Below are positions 46,323 through 55,453 of a DNA stretch of 64,000 nucleotides, one piece after another. Source of the stretch: Site-B1 sp963722665 (lineage in GTDB: Bacteria; Bacteroidota; Bacteroidia; Flavobacteriales; Flavobacteriaceae); NCBI GenBank assembly GCA_963722665.1, contig CAVRNW010000013.1:62001-126000 (forward strand), written 5' to 3'. The notes below the pieces were generated by a model. It ran no database searches. It saw nothing but the letters and a program-made list of their open reading frames with translations, and was not told where the DNA came from. The translations under genes were made by a program, and so were the position numbers. Each line of letters begins with the position of its first letter. Position 1 is the first letter of the stretch.

Positions 46323-47154
46323 ATGAAGTCCATTCAGGATATTTTAAACTTCGAACTTTTTAGTTATGGTGATTATTCAATAAAAGTGAATAAGATCATA
46401 ACGATCTTACTCATCATTATCATTACATATATTCTTGCTTTATGTAATTAAGAAATTACTTTATAGACAGTATAGGTACAGTAAAATAGACACTGGAACA
46501 AAATATGCCTTATTCCAAATCATCAAATATCTTATTTGGATACTGGCTATCACTTTTTTACTTGAAACCATTGGTGTTAAAATCACACTGTTGCTGGCAG
46601 GTTCAGCCGCGCTTTTGGTTGGTGTTGGATTAGGCTTGCAACAAACATTTAATGATATAGTTTCCGGAATAATTTTATTATCAGAGCGTACAATTAAAGT
46701 AGGCGATGTGCTTCAAATAGATGGAGATGTTATAAAAATTCAGAATATTGGGCTGCGGACTTCCAAGGGGCTTAACAGGGATGAAATATCGATAATAATC
46801 CCAAATTCCCTAATTACAACAACCAAAGTTATAAACTGGAGTCATCAATCTAAAAAAACACGTTTTAAGGTGCAAGTTGGTGTTGCCTATGGAAGTGATG
46901 TCGATCTTGTAATTAAACTACTTGAAGAGAGTGCCTTGGACCATCCTGATGTATACACCAAAGATCATATTGAAGGCCGTTTGTTAAATTTTGGAAATTC
47001 ATCATTGGATTTTGATTTGTTGTTCTACAGTAAAAATATATTTGGGATAGAAAAAGTAAGAAGTGATATTCGAAGGATCATTAATAGAAAATTCAATGAA
47101 AATGGCATTGTTATATCATTCCCTCAATTAGATGTTCATCTTAAAAGGGAATAA
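46323..47154 (+). CDS. Mechanosensitive channel, MscS family, one frameshift
   Basis: A first frame from 46323 gives MKSIQDILNFELF... and a first transmembrane helix, then ends at a stop. The second frame begins near 46435 with LLYVIKKLLYRQYRYSK, and one extra base near 46430-46440 would join them as ITYILALLYVIKK. The rest has two further helices, the MscS pore motif LLAGSAALLVGVGLGLQQTF and the beta domain GDVLQIDGDVIKIQNIG. A C-terminal alpha/beta domain follows. The joined product is about 277 residues. It is a small-conductance tension-gated channel, related to but shorter than the one at 29519. Confidence 0.82.
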
Positions 47155-47205
47155 GAGTAATGGAGACAGTCAATAAAAATTATTGAAATCTATAAAGAAT
47201 TTATT

Positions 47206-48291
47206 TTAAAACCACTTACGTTTTTTAAAATACAACAACATTCCTATAGCAATAATTATCATTACGGACCACATAATATAATAACTATACTTGAAATGTA
47301 ATTCAGGTAATACTTCAAAGTTAGTGCCATAAATACCTGCTATAAAGGTTAGTGGAATAAATATTACAGAGAAAATGGTTAAGAATTTCATGACATCATT
47401 TAACTTACTGCTTATAGTTGTATGATATATATTCAGTTGATCGGAAAGGATCTCTCTATAGGTATCTGAAGACTCCGTTGCCTGATTAATATTGTCAAGT
47501 AATTCTTTAAAGTGAACATAAGTGCTTTCATCAATAAATTCTGATTCCATTTTAGACAGGGTCAAGATCATTTCTTTAGCAGGCATTATATTCTTTCTGA
47601 TATAATTAAGTTCTCGTTTATAATTGTAAATCTCGTCGATAACACTTTTTCTGGGTTCTTGCAATAAGGTTTCTTCCAAAGTTTCGATTTTTTCGCCTAA
47701 TACACCAACAATATAAATGTAATTGTCAATCACTGTGTCAATTAAGGCATATGCCAGATAATCTGTCCCACCAGCTCTTATTCTTTTTTTCTGATTTCTT
47801 ATCCGCTCCCTTATTGGTTCAAAAACATCTCCTTTTTTCTCCTGGAAAGAAATTAAGACCGATTTAGTAACTAAAAGGCTTAGGTTTTCGGAACTAATGT
47901 AACCGGTTTCCTCATTTTGTTGAAGCATTTTTAATGAAATACTAATGCAATTTGCATGTTCTTGAACATTAGGTCTTCTTTGCGTATCCATGACATCAGC
48001 CAATATTAGTTTGTCAAAACCAAAGGATGATGTTATTTGCTCCATGATCTCAACATTATGCAACCCATCAATATTAAACCATGTTACAGTAGGTTTTTTG
48101 TAGTATTTGAGAACTTCTTTTACCTTATCAATTGCATTTTCTTCAAGATTATCAGGATCATAATCAATAACTCTAAGAAGCACATTATCTAATTTTTTAT
48201 TACCTCGAAATAGCAGTTCATCTGGGGATAAGCCAATTTCTTTACGTTCTTTTTTTACAAATCTGGTCATTTTTTTTATTCTTCTATTCAT
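47206..48291 (-). CDS. CorA-type divalent cation transporter with a GTN instead of GMN motif
   Basis: The 361-residue protein has a large cytoplasmic N-terminal domain, a long stalk helix, and two C-terminal transmembrane helices. The signature between them is AGIYGTNFEVLPEL rather than the usual YGMNF. The C-terminal ends with YFKKRKWF, typical of the family. CorA proteins carry Mg2+, Co2+ and related ions, and the GMN loop is the selectivity site. Related ZntB transporters use GIN. The Thr substitution may change ion choice. It stands alone, convergent with the second MscS gene. Confidence 0.85.
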   Translation of the reverse strand: MNRRIKKMTRFVKKERKEIGLSPDELLFRGNKKLDNVLLRVIDYDPDNLEENAIDKVKEVLKYYKKPTVTWFNIDGLHNVEIMEQITSSFGFDKLILADVMDTQRRPNVQEHANCISISLKMLQQNEETGYISSENLSLLVTKSVLISFQEKKGDVFEPIRERIRNQKKRIRAGGTDYLAYALIDTVIDNYIYIVGVLGEKIETLEETLLQEPRKSVIDEIYNYKRELNYIRKNIMPAKEMILTLSKMESEFIDESTYVHFKELLDNINQATESSDTYREILSDQLNIYHTTISSKLNDVMKFLTIFSVIFIPLTFIAGIYGTNFEVLPELHFKYSYYIMWSVMIIIAIGMLLYFKKRKWF

Positions 48292-48410
48292 AGTTTAGTA
48301 CATCCATTGTAATTGAGAAAATTTACGAAATTTAATTGAAAGTTATTGTCTTAAAAGCAAATTCTTGCCGTTAACCTTGAGTTAATGCCTCATATTTTAG
48401 ATAGAATTCT

Positions 48411-48515
48411 TTAGGAAGTTTTCTGATAGCTGCAAACAGCTAATCCATTCATTATAATAGCATATAAAAGCGTTTTAAATAGCATAGGTGCAATGTCGCT
48501 AATTCCAGAACCTTT
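48411..48515 (-). pseudogene. Remnant of an ABC-2 permease 3' end
   Basis: The minus strand here encodes KGSGISDIAPMLFKTLLYA then IIMNGLAVCSYQKTS and a stop. The same segment at the end of the intact permease at 51446-52567 reads KGSGFMDILPQLSKTLLYA then VIMNGLAVWSYKKTT. That is 25 identical of 34 residues. The remnant has a stop codon directly before it and no start, so it cannot be expressed by itself. It is the trace of a second or older copy of the exporter. Confidence 0.75.
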
Positions 48516-48528
48516 TTAGTTGATTGTG

Positions 48529-49377
48529 TTAGGGTTGTTTAAATTTACACAGTTTTTTAACTTCATCTAAAACACGATTAATTCTTTTTTCTGATAATCC
48601 AATATTTTTCATCTTATTGGAAGCATTAATTAACTCCTTAACCAAAATAACATCCTTCTCAATAAGCTGGTGTTTCTCTTTTTTAGTCAATGTCGTTAAA
48701 GCTGTAATTGGGTATAAAGCCAGAGTGTCAATATTTGCTTTTAGTCCATTATTTTTTGGATAATCCCAACTCAATAAAGTTAATCCAACACATTTGGCAT
48801 AATTTATAGCATCTTCGCTAAACCTAGTATTAGTTACCAACCAACCTTGTTTTAAAGGTGTAACGTTGTTTGAATTCGTATTCCACTGTTTTTGAATGTC
48901 CAAAAATCTAGAATTAATATATAAAGGCACTTTCACATTGCTCGACCCTTTAGCATCCGAATGAAACTTACATTCTATAGCATACACATTTCCTTCTTTC
49001 TCTGCCAATACATCGATTTCATGAGTGACACATGCACCATTTAAAATAACACTGACTTTGGTTTTATATCCTTTTTCCTTTAATAAAGCTCCAACCAACC
49101 GCTCAAACGGATACCCTGTTGGCCCTAGATCGAACAAAGCGCGCTTTAAACTGTAACGCGAAGCAGAAATCTTATTGTGCTTTTTTAATAAGGCAAAAGC
49201 TTTCCTATAGATTTCATTGGATGTAATTCCATCATAAATATCAGGTTGAATTCTATGTATTATAGTTTCAATCACATCTTTACATGCTCCTGTTGATTGA
49301 AGTGAGTTTTTTAATTTTTCGAATGAGAAAAGTTCAATCTCATCATTACTTTTTTTAATATAAATTTGCTTTTCCAA
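48529..49377 (-). CDS. ATP-cone plus Mrr-type restriction endonuclease-fold protein
   Basis: The 282-residue protein has an ATP-cone domain at residues 1-90 (KSNDEIELFSFEKLKNSL). Its second domain has the PD-(D/E)xK nuclease pattern of the Mrr family (GYPFERLVGALLKEKGYK then HEIDVLAEKEGNVYAIECKFH, i.e. Asp...Glu-x-Lys). This combination is known from ATP-cone/restriction endonuclease-like proteins. It may cleave DNA in response to nucleotide state. It is the last gene of the ten-gene minus-strand cluster, and its role there is not clear. Confidence 0.78.
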   Translation of the reverse strand: MEKQIYIKKSNDEIELFSFEKLKNSLQSTGACKDVIETIIHRIQPDIYDGITSNEIYRKAFALLKKHNKISASRYSLKRALFDLGPTGYPFERLVGALLKEKGYKTKVSVILNGACVTHEIDVLAEKEGNVYAIECKFHSDAKGSSNVKVPLYINSRFLDIQKQWNTNSNNVTPLKQGWLVTNTRFSEDAINYAKCVGLTLLSWDYPKNNGLKANIDTLALYPITALTTLTKKEKHQLIEKDVILVKELINASNKMKNIGLSEKRINRVLDEVKKLCKFKQP

Positions 49378-49391
49378 ACTATTTTATTGTT

Positions 49392-50285
49392 TTAAAATCT
49401 TAGAATCTCGGTCATAATACCAAATCGAATAACAGATATTTGATGCTCAAAATAAATATTGTAATAATCCATTCCATGATAAAATTGGACAAACAACCCA
49501 ATATCTTCTAAGAATTTTGGATGATAATAAAAGGTAAGACTTGCATTGAATCGATCTAAATCAAAAACGTCCAAATCATTATAATTATCTAACATCATTG
49601 TCGCTTCAGCTTTTAAAGAAAAATTTGCTCTATCGCTATCAGATTCGGTTAAAGGAAACTTAAACGATGTAAATGTATTATGCCAACGCAAACCACTAAA
49701 CTGCCCTTTTAGTTCTTGTAGCATCCAACTTTTAGGATGGATTTCAACCGAGCTTTTTAAAGTTTTAATTGCTTTCAACCTGTTACTATATGCTGTTTTA
49801 AGAAAACCGAGCTCAAAAAAATTAGTTGCAAAATTTCCCGATTGTAAGTTAATTGTATTGTCTTGATTATAAAAACTACCATCCTGTCCATTGGAATGAT
49901 GTGCTATTTTTCCAAAAAAAACCAAGTATTTTAGTGCATCTGTTTTATTGGCTAAATAATAAAATGAAATTTGCGGAATATAACTTGGTGTACGCACAGG
50001 ATAGGATTCTTCATTATACATCCTTATAATAATTTGTGGTGTTAATAAAGCTAATATTTTTGAATCTTTTCGCTCTCTTATCACAAATGACGGATTTACA
50101 TTAGCTTCAAACATTAAAGGTTCTATGTTTCCTATATCTGTTGGGAATGTGATATAACTATCGATTTGATTGACTAAAGCTACTTTATACAAGTTTAGTT
50201 GTGGAATTGTATCATTATCTTCTTGCGAAAAAGCAAAATGTATCGACCATAAAAACAAAAACAAGATGTAAGTTTTAATTTTCAT
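49392..50285 (-). CDS. Outer-membrane barrel with phospholipase A1 (OMPLA)-like active-site pattern
   Basis: The 297-residue product has a signal peptide ending FAFSQ and beta-barrel character to an aromatic C-terminus (LRF). The stretch IAHHSNGQDGSFYNQDN matches the OMPLA arrangement His-x-Ser-Asn-Gly, with an Asn at 12 places after the Ser, as in the catalytic His-Ser-Asn of E. coli PldA. The rest of the sequence is divergent, so activity is an inference. It would act on phospholipids that reach the outer leaflet. It lies between a membrane protein gene and the nuclease gene in the exporter cluster. Confidence 0.6.
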   Translation of the reverse strand: MKIKTYILFLFLWSIHFAFSQEDNDTIPQLNLYKVALVNQIDSYITFPTDIGNIEPLMFEANVNPSFVIRERKDSKILALLTPQIIIRMYNEESYPVRTPSYIPQISFYYLANKTDALKYLVFFGKIAHHSNGQDGSFYNQDNTINLQSGNFATNFFELGFLKTAYSNRLKAIKTLKSSVEIHPKSWMLQELKGQFSGLRWHNTFTSFKFPLTESDSDRANFSLKAEATMMLDNYNDLDVFDLDRFNASLTFYYHPKFLEDIGLFVQFYHGMDYYNIYFEHQISVIRFGIMTEILRF

Positions 50286-50681
50286 TTATTTGAGTTGCTT
50301 ATTTAAATTGAAAAACGCTATAAGGGAGAAACTTATAGTAACCACTATTCTAAAAATCATGGCTTTTATAGTTTTTTCTTCGTGAATTCCGCCATTGCTA
50401 ACGTAAAATAACAGCGCTACAAAAGCAATTATTAAAATAATTAATGCGGTATATAAGACCCTAAATGTCCATTTTTTTGTTTTAACAAAGCCGTAAACAG
50501 CGAACGAATATAAAATACTGCAAATAAAGTTTGCCCAAACTATAAACAATACATAGTTGCCTTCTTTGGCTCTAATTCCAAACCAATCAAAAATTACAGA
50601 ACTACTTAAAAATAAGGTTAGCAATGCAAATAGTGCTAAAATAGTAGCACTTACAAAATTGATAATCTTTTTAGGATTCAT
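50286..50681 (-). CDS. Small four-helix membrane protein, hypothetical
   Basis: From ATG 50681 (MNPKKIINFVSATILALFAL) the product has 131 residues with about four hydrophobic segments and a charged loop. An in-frame ATG at 50774 would add 31 residues that lie inside the LOG gene and do not look like membrane protein, so I prefer 50681. It overlaps the end of the LOG gene by 11 bases and touches the start of the barrel gene. No family is recognised. Confidence 0.6.
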   Translation of the reverse strand: MNPKKIINFVSATILALFALLTLFLSSSVIFDWFGIRAKEGNYVLFIVWANFICSILYSFAVYGFVKTKKWTFRVLYTALIILIIAFVALLFYVSNGGIHEEKTIKAMIFRIVVTISFSLIAFFNLNKQLK

Positions 50682-51435
50682 TTGAAATTGATTTATTATG
50701 TGGTTCACCAAACCACCATTTTGGTTTGATTTGTTTTTTAACCAGTCCAAATTTTTTGATGGAATGTGATTCAATATGAGTAATTAAATCTTCTACAGAA
50801 TCGGTTACAAAAAGAAGTTTCATATCTTCTGGACTGATGCTTTCATTTTCGGCCATTAAATGGATATGGTGGCATAGTTCCTTATGATATTCTGAATCAA
50901 AAATAACTACAGGAAAATCTTGAATAACTTTTGTTTGTATTAAGGTTAAAGCTTCAAAGAGTTCATCTAGTGTACCCATGCCTCCAGGCATGACCACAAA
51001 AGCGTACGAATATTTTACCAAAATAACTTTTCTTAGAAAAAAGTAGGGGATATTGATCCATTTATGCAGATACGGATTTGGTTTTTGTTCAAAAGGCAAG
51101 ATAATATTGCACCCAACCGAGTTTCCACCAGATTCAAAAGCGCCTTTATTCGCTGCTTCCATAATGCCCGGACCACCACCTGTCATCACTGTAAATCCTA
51201 TTTTCGCTAAGGCTGCACCAATTTTTTCGGCATTTTTATAATGCTCGGATTCTTTTGTAAATCTTGCAGAACCAAAAACTGTAACACAAGGACCAATAAA
51301 GTGCATTTTACGAAATGCTTTTATAAAATTGAAAAAGACTTTAAATGCAAAAGTCAATTCTTTATATCGAGATAAAGGACCTCTTACAAATAACGATTCA
51401 TCTATAGATAATTTGACTTTTTTTTCTGATTTCAT
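50671..51435 (-). CDS. LOG family protein (TIGR00730, lysine decarboxylase-like fold)
   Basis: The 254-residue protein has the LOG signatures TGGGPGIMEAANKGAFESGG (residues 80-100) and PGGMGTLDELFEAL (about 150). Proteins of this type hydrolyse nucleotide 5'-monophosphates to the base and ribose-5-phosphate (cytokinin-activating LOG, or PpnN for GMP/IMP). Its presence inside an export cluster is unusual. The start at 51435 is 10 bases after the permease stop. Confidence 0.9.
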   Translation of the reverse strand: MKSEKKVKLSIDESLFVRGPLSRYKELTFAFKVFFNFIKAFRKMHFIGPCVTVFGSARFTKESEHYKNAEKIGAALAKIGFTVMTGGGPGIMEAANKGAFESGGNSVGCNIILPFEQKPNPYLHKWINIPYFFLRKVILVKYSYAFVVMPGGMGTLDELFEALTLIQTKVIQDFPVVIFDSEYHKELCHHIHLMAENESISPEDMKLLFVTDSVEDLITHIESHSIKKFGLVKKQIKPKWWFGEPHNKSISNES

Positions 51436-51445
51436 AGCTCATATT

Positions 51446-52567
51446 TTAAGTCGTTTTCTTATAACTCCAAACGGCCAATCCATTCATGATAACAGCATAG
51501 AGCAATGTTTTTGATAACTGCGGTAGAATATCCATAAAACCAGAGCCTTTAAGCATTACCATTCGCATCACTTCTACAAAATATTTAATCGGATTAAACT
51601 CTGTAATCATTTGAGCCCATTTTGGCATGCTTTCAATGGGTGTAAACAAACCACTCATTAAAATAAAAATCACCGTAAAAAACCAAGCGATAAACATAGC
51701 TTGTTGTTGTGTATCTGTAAAATTTGAAATAAATAGTCCTATTCCTAAAACCACTAAAATATAAATGGAAGTATATAAATACATCAATGGTAAACTACCT
51801 AGCATGGGCACATTAAAAATTAATCTTGCCAATATTAATCCAATAGTTAACAAACCCATTCCAATAACCCAAAACGGAAAGAGTTTACCAATTATAAACT
51901 GGCTTTTCTTAATTGGTGTCACATTGATTTGCTCTAAGGTGCCAATTTCTTTTTCTCGAACAATATTCATTCCAGATAGAAATAGTGTAATCATGGTTAC
52001 CAGTAAAACCAATATTCCTGGAACCATAAAAGTTTTATAATTCAAGGTTTCATTATACCAAAATAGAGGAATAGTTTCAATGTTTGTTGGCTGTATTTGT
52101 TTATCTGATGGCTGTACTAAATCAACTTTTAAATGTTGATTAAAGTTTTGTACTATTTGAGTTATATATACATTTTCTACACCAGCTGCTGCACCATCAA
52201 TAGCATTAATGGTAACACCTAAATCGATCTGTTTTTCTTTTTGTAAATCACGTTCAAAATATTGTGGAATATCTAAAACAACATCTATTTCACCTTTAAG
52301 CATAGCCGAACTTGCTATAGTTTCAGACGAAAAATCTGTTAATACATTAAAATAAGTAGAAGCATTAAATTTTTCTACTAATGCTCTTGATGTTGATGTG
52401 TGATCATTATCTATATAGCCAAATTTGATATTCTTCACTTCAAAAGTTGCTGCATTAGATAAAATAACCAGTTGCAATAATGGTAAAACAAAAATTATAG
52501 GAAGCATGCCTTTATTTCTAAAGATTTGCTTAAACTCTTTTTGTATGATGTATAAAATTGTTTTCAT
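51446..52567 (-). CDS. ABC-2 type permease, second of the pair
   Basis: The 373-residue protein has one N-terminal helix, a large extracytoplasmic loop (about 50-180) and about five C-terminal helices, as in the YhhJ/YbhS/YbhR type. It ends 'LKTLLYA'-like with the sequence KTLLYAVIMNGLAVWSY. The start codon overlaps by one base with the end of the previous permease (TAATG-type junction at 52567). Both permeases would form one channel with the two ATPases. Substrate is unknown; drugs or lipids are typical. Confidence 0.88.
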   Translation of the reverse strand: MKTILYIIQKEFKQIFRNKGMLPIIFVLPLLQLVILSNAATFEVKNIKFGYIDNDHTSTSRALVEKFNASTYFNVLTDFSSETIASSAMLKGEIDVVLDIPQYFERDLQKEKQIDLGVTINAIDGAAAGVENVYITQIVQNFNQHLKVDLVQPSDKQIQPTNIETIPLFWYNETLNYKTFMVPGILVLLVTMITLFLSGMNIVREKEIGTLEQINVTPIKKSQFIIGKLFPFWVIGMGLLTIGLILARLIFNVPMLGSLPLMYLYTSIYILVVLGIGLFISNFTDTQQQAMFIAWFFTVIFILMSGLFTPIESMPKWAQMITEFNPIKYFVEVMRMVMLKGSGFMDILPQLSKTLLYAVIMNGLAVWSYKKTT

Positions 52568-53673
52568 TACTCCAGTCTAATTTTATATTTCTTCACACTT
52601 AAGCCAATAAAAAAGACCGTCATTCCCAATAAAATCAAGGTTTCTTTCCAAATAAACTGTATTCCAACACCTTTAAGCATAATACCTTTCAGGATGATGA
52701 TAAACCATTTAGCAGGAATGATATTACTAATTACTTGTAATGGAAAAGGCATACTTGAAATAGGAAAAATAAAACCAGATAGCAATATTACAGGAAGCAT
52801 TAATCCCATTAATGAAATCATCATAGCTGTTTGTTGTGTTGCAGAAATGGTTGAGATTAAAATTCCTAAAGCCAATGCACTTATAATAAAAAGAATACTT
52901 TCTAAAGCCAATAAAAATAAGCTTCCCTGAACTGGCATTTTAAAGATAAAAATGCTCAACATCACAATAACTATAGCATTTATGATAGATAGAAAAATAT
53001 ATGGGAATACCTTACCTATAATAACCTGAAATGGTTTTAATGGTGAAACCAATAAGATTTCCATGGTTCCTAATTCTTTTTCTCTTGTAATGGAAATGGA
53101 GGTCATCATAGCAGAAACCAACATTAAAATAATGGTCATTACCCCAGGAACAAACATGTAAACGCTTTTTAATTCGGGATTATAAACCATACGTGTTTCT
53201 GGTACAATTTGATAAGCAATAGTAATGTCTTTATTTAATTGTTTTTGATACTTTTGAAGAATGGCATTTACATAATTACTAATGGTATTTGCCGTATTCG
53301 GGTCTGTGGCATCTGTAATAATTTGTACCGTTGCTTTGTGGTCTTTAATTAGGTTTTTACTGAAATCTTTTTCGAAATTTAAAACTGCTTTTACATTTCC
53401 TTTTTGAAACACAGATTCAATGTCAGCTTCTCTTTCAATCATCTGTTTGATACTAAAATATTTAGAAGCTGATATTTTATTAATAATTTCTTCTGTAGTG
53501 GCATCTTTTGAATGGTCTAAAATGGCAATGTCTACGTTATTGATTTCATTGGTAATGGCAAACCCAAACAGTAAAATTTGTGCAATAGGCATTCCGAAAA
53601 GAATAAACAACGAGCGTTTATCTCTAAAAATATGGTAGAATTCTTTTTTTATGAAGCCTATGAATCTTTTCAT
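52567..53673 (-). CDS. ABC-2 type permease, first of the pair
   Basis: The 368-residue protein starts MKRFIGFIKKEFYHIFRDKRSL. It has the same layout as its neighbour: first helix at residues 20-40, outer loop to about 170, then a six-helix bundle with the family's 'ITREKELGTMEILLVSPLKP' segment. Its first base lies at the edge of a palindromic repeat. It is co-transcribed with the upstream ATPase after a 104-base gap that contains two short repeats. Confidence 0.88.
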   Translation of the reverse strand: MKRFIGFIKKEFYHIFRDKRSLFILFGMPIAQILLFGFAITNEINNVDIAILDHSKDATTEEIINKISASKYFSIKQMIEREADIESVFQKGNVKAVLNFEKDFSKNLIKDHKATVQIITDATDPNTANTISNYVNAILQKYQKQLNKDITIAYQIVPETRMVYNPELKSVYMFVPGVMTIILMLVSAMMTSISITREKELGTMEILLVSPLKPFQVIIGKVFPYIFLSIINAIVIVMLSIFIFKMPVQGSLFLLALESILFIISALALGILISTISATQQTAMMISLMGLMLPVILLSGFIFPISSMPFPLQVISNIIPAKWFIIILKGIMLKGVGIQFIWKETLILLGMTVFFIGLSVKKYKIRLE

Positions 53674-53708
53674 AGCCCCCTTTTAATTCCCCCAAAGGGG
53701 GAAATTTG
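53674..53708. repeat. GC-rich palindrome between ATPase and permease genes
   Basis: The stretch around AATTCCCCCAAAGGGGGAAA (53685-53704) is palindromic, with arms AATTCCCCC/GGGGGAAATT. Its GC run is unlike the surrounding AT-rich DNA. This type of short palindrome is often dispersed in Bacteroidota genomes. It sits directly before the permease start codon. Confidence 0.7.
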
Positions 53709-53777
53709 TATGACTTGTTTCATATTGATTAATATTATCCATCCTTATTGATTTGTTGCTTTATCATCTTTTTAATA

Positions 53778-54539
53778 TTATACTCCCTTTCCTTTGGGAA
53801 GGGTTAGGATTGGACTTCTAGCCAATTTTAAAAACACATCATTCATATTTGCTGCCTGGAATTGCTCTTTAAGTTTCTTTGGTGTATCTAAGGCTTCAAT
53901 TTTTCCGTTTACCATAATAGAAACCCGATCGCAATATTCAGCTTCATCCATATAGTGAGTAGTTACAAAAATAGTAGTGCCTTGGTTGGCTGCTTTGTAT
54001 ATCATTTCCCAAAACTGCCGTCTTGTAATTGGATCTACACCTCCAGTTGGTTCATCTAAAAACACAATTTTTGGGTCATGTAATAAAGCCACCGAAAACG
54101 ATATTTTTTGCTTCCAACCCAATGGTAATGAACCAACCAAATTATTGGCAACTGCTTCAAGTCCTAATTCTTCAATTAAGATTTTAGATTTTTCTTTAAT
54201 TCTCACTCTTGATAATCCATAAATACCACCAAAAAAAGTAATATTTTCTTTAACTGTTAAATCGTCATACAAAGCAAATTTCTGACTCATATAACCAATA
54301 TTCTTCTTAATGTCTTCAGCATGGGTAAACACATCAAATCCTGCGACGTTTGCTTTACCAGATGTTGGATTAGAAATACCAATCAGCATTTTCATAGCTG
54401 TCGTTTTTCCTGCACCATTGGCTCCTAAAAAACCAAATATCTCACCTTTTTCAACTTCAAAAGTAATGGCATTTACAGCTGTAAAATCACCAAACATTTT
54501 GGTTAGATTTTGAGCTTCTATGACCTTGTTATTGTTCAT
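53778..54539 (-). CDS. ABC transporter ATPase, second of the pair, tail altered by repeat
   Basis: The 253-residue ATPase has Walker A FGFLGANGAGKTTAMKML near residue 34, the signature VGSLPLGWKQKISFSVALLH near residue 135, Walker B KIVFLDEPTGGVDP and the switch His in TTHYMDEAEYCD. Note the signature GWKQK in place of SGGMK or SGGQ. The C-terminus FLKLARSPILTLPKGKGV is not the usual 'FLKLAR' ending; the last 11 residues are coded by the repeat at 53782-53815. It follows the first ATPase with a one-base overlap. Confidence 0.88.
   Translation of the reverse strand: MNNNKVIEAQNLTKMFGDFTAVNAITFEVEKGEIFGFLGANGAGKTTAMKMLIGISNPTSGKANVAGFDVFTHAEDIKKNIGYMSQKFALYDDLTVKENITFFGGIYGLSRVRIKEKSKILIEELGLEAVANNLVGSLPLGWKQKISFSVALLHDPKIVFLDEPTGGVDPITRRQFWEMIYKAANQGTTIFVTTHYMDEAEYCDRVSIMVNGKIEALDTPKKLKEQFQAANMNDVFLKLARSPILTLPKGKGV
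53782..53815. repeat. Short GC-rich repeat inside the 3' end of the ATPase gene
   Basis: TCCCTTTCCTTTGGGAAGGG is an imperfect palindrome of the dispersed 'CCCTTCC/GGAAGGG' type. It encodes the odd tail of the ATPase, so it apparently inserted into, or replaced, the original end of the gene. Confidence 0.55.
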
Positions 54540-55442
54540 TATTTTGCTAATTCCATAAAGGTATCCTCAATGGTAGGTTGTGTTTTTTCAATGTGAATTT
54601 TTGATAGGTTTTCAGACTGTAAATACTGTTGCAATTCTTCTATATTAAAATCTGTTCTAACATCTGTATAATGCACAAATTCGCCAAAAGGATAAACGCT
54701 ATGACTGATGTTCGTATGATTTTAAACTATTAATTAATTGATACATATTATTAGCCCTCACATTATAAATCGTTTTAGGAAAATGTCTAACAATAGCTTC
54801 AGGTGAATCAATTTCCATGATTTCTCCATCTTGAATTAAAGCAATTCGATCACATAAAGCAGCTTCATCCATATATGGAGTTGACACCAAAATGGTAATA
54901 CCTTTTTCTTGTAGACGTTTAAGCATTTCCCAGAATTCTTTTCTCGAAACTGGATCCACTCCAGTGGTTGGTTCATCTAAAAACAACACTTTAGGTTTGT
55001 GGATTAAAGCACAACATAACGCCAATTTTTGTTTCATTCCACCAGAAAGTTTACCTGCTCTACGAGTTTTAAAAGGTTCTATTTGAACATAGATATCTTT
55101 TATTAAATCGTAGTTTTCATCTATGGTTGTTCCGAAAATAGTAGCAAAAAAATTAAGATTCTCCTCGACCGTTAAATCCTGATATAATGAGAATCTCCCA
55201 GGCATATAACCAACATTCTCTCGAATGTCTTTATAATCTTTTACCACATCATAACCTGCAACAGTTGCTGTCCCTTCATCTGCAAATAAAAGGGTGGTTA
55301 GCACTCTAAACAACGTGGTTTTACCAGCTCCATCCGGACCAATTAAACCAAAGAGTTCGCCCTCCTTTACATTAAAAGAGATGTTGTTTAACGCTTTTAC
55401 GTCTTTATATGATTTTGATATGTTATCAACAGTAATACTCAT
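54539..55442 (-). CDS. ABC transporter ATPase, first of the pair, frameshift near 3' end
   Basis: The main frame (55442-54699) has Walker A LIGPDGAGKTTLFRVL near residue 33, signature KLSGGMKQKLALCCALIH near 132 and Walker B VLFLDEPTTGVDP. It stops early at SYEHQS. A second frame continues directly as HSVYPFGEFVHYTD to IEDTFMELAK and a stop overlapping the next gene's ATG (TAATG). A one-base indel near 54701-54712 would join them into about 300 residues, the family length. Both ATPases together power the two permeases. Confidence 0.85.
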
Positions 55443-55453
55443 TCGTTGTTGTT

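Noticed and set aside
48411..51550. Integrative element flanked by att-type direct repeats (permease 3' ends)
   Set aside because: The two copies have only about 70% DNA identity, and no integrase or recombinase lies between them. Recent site-specific integration is therefore not supported.
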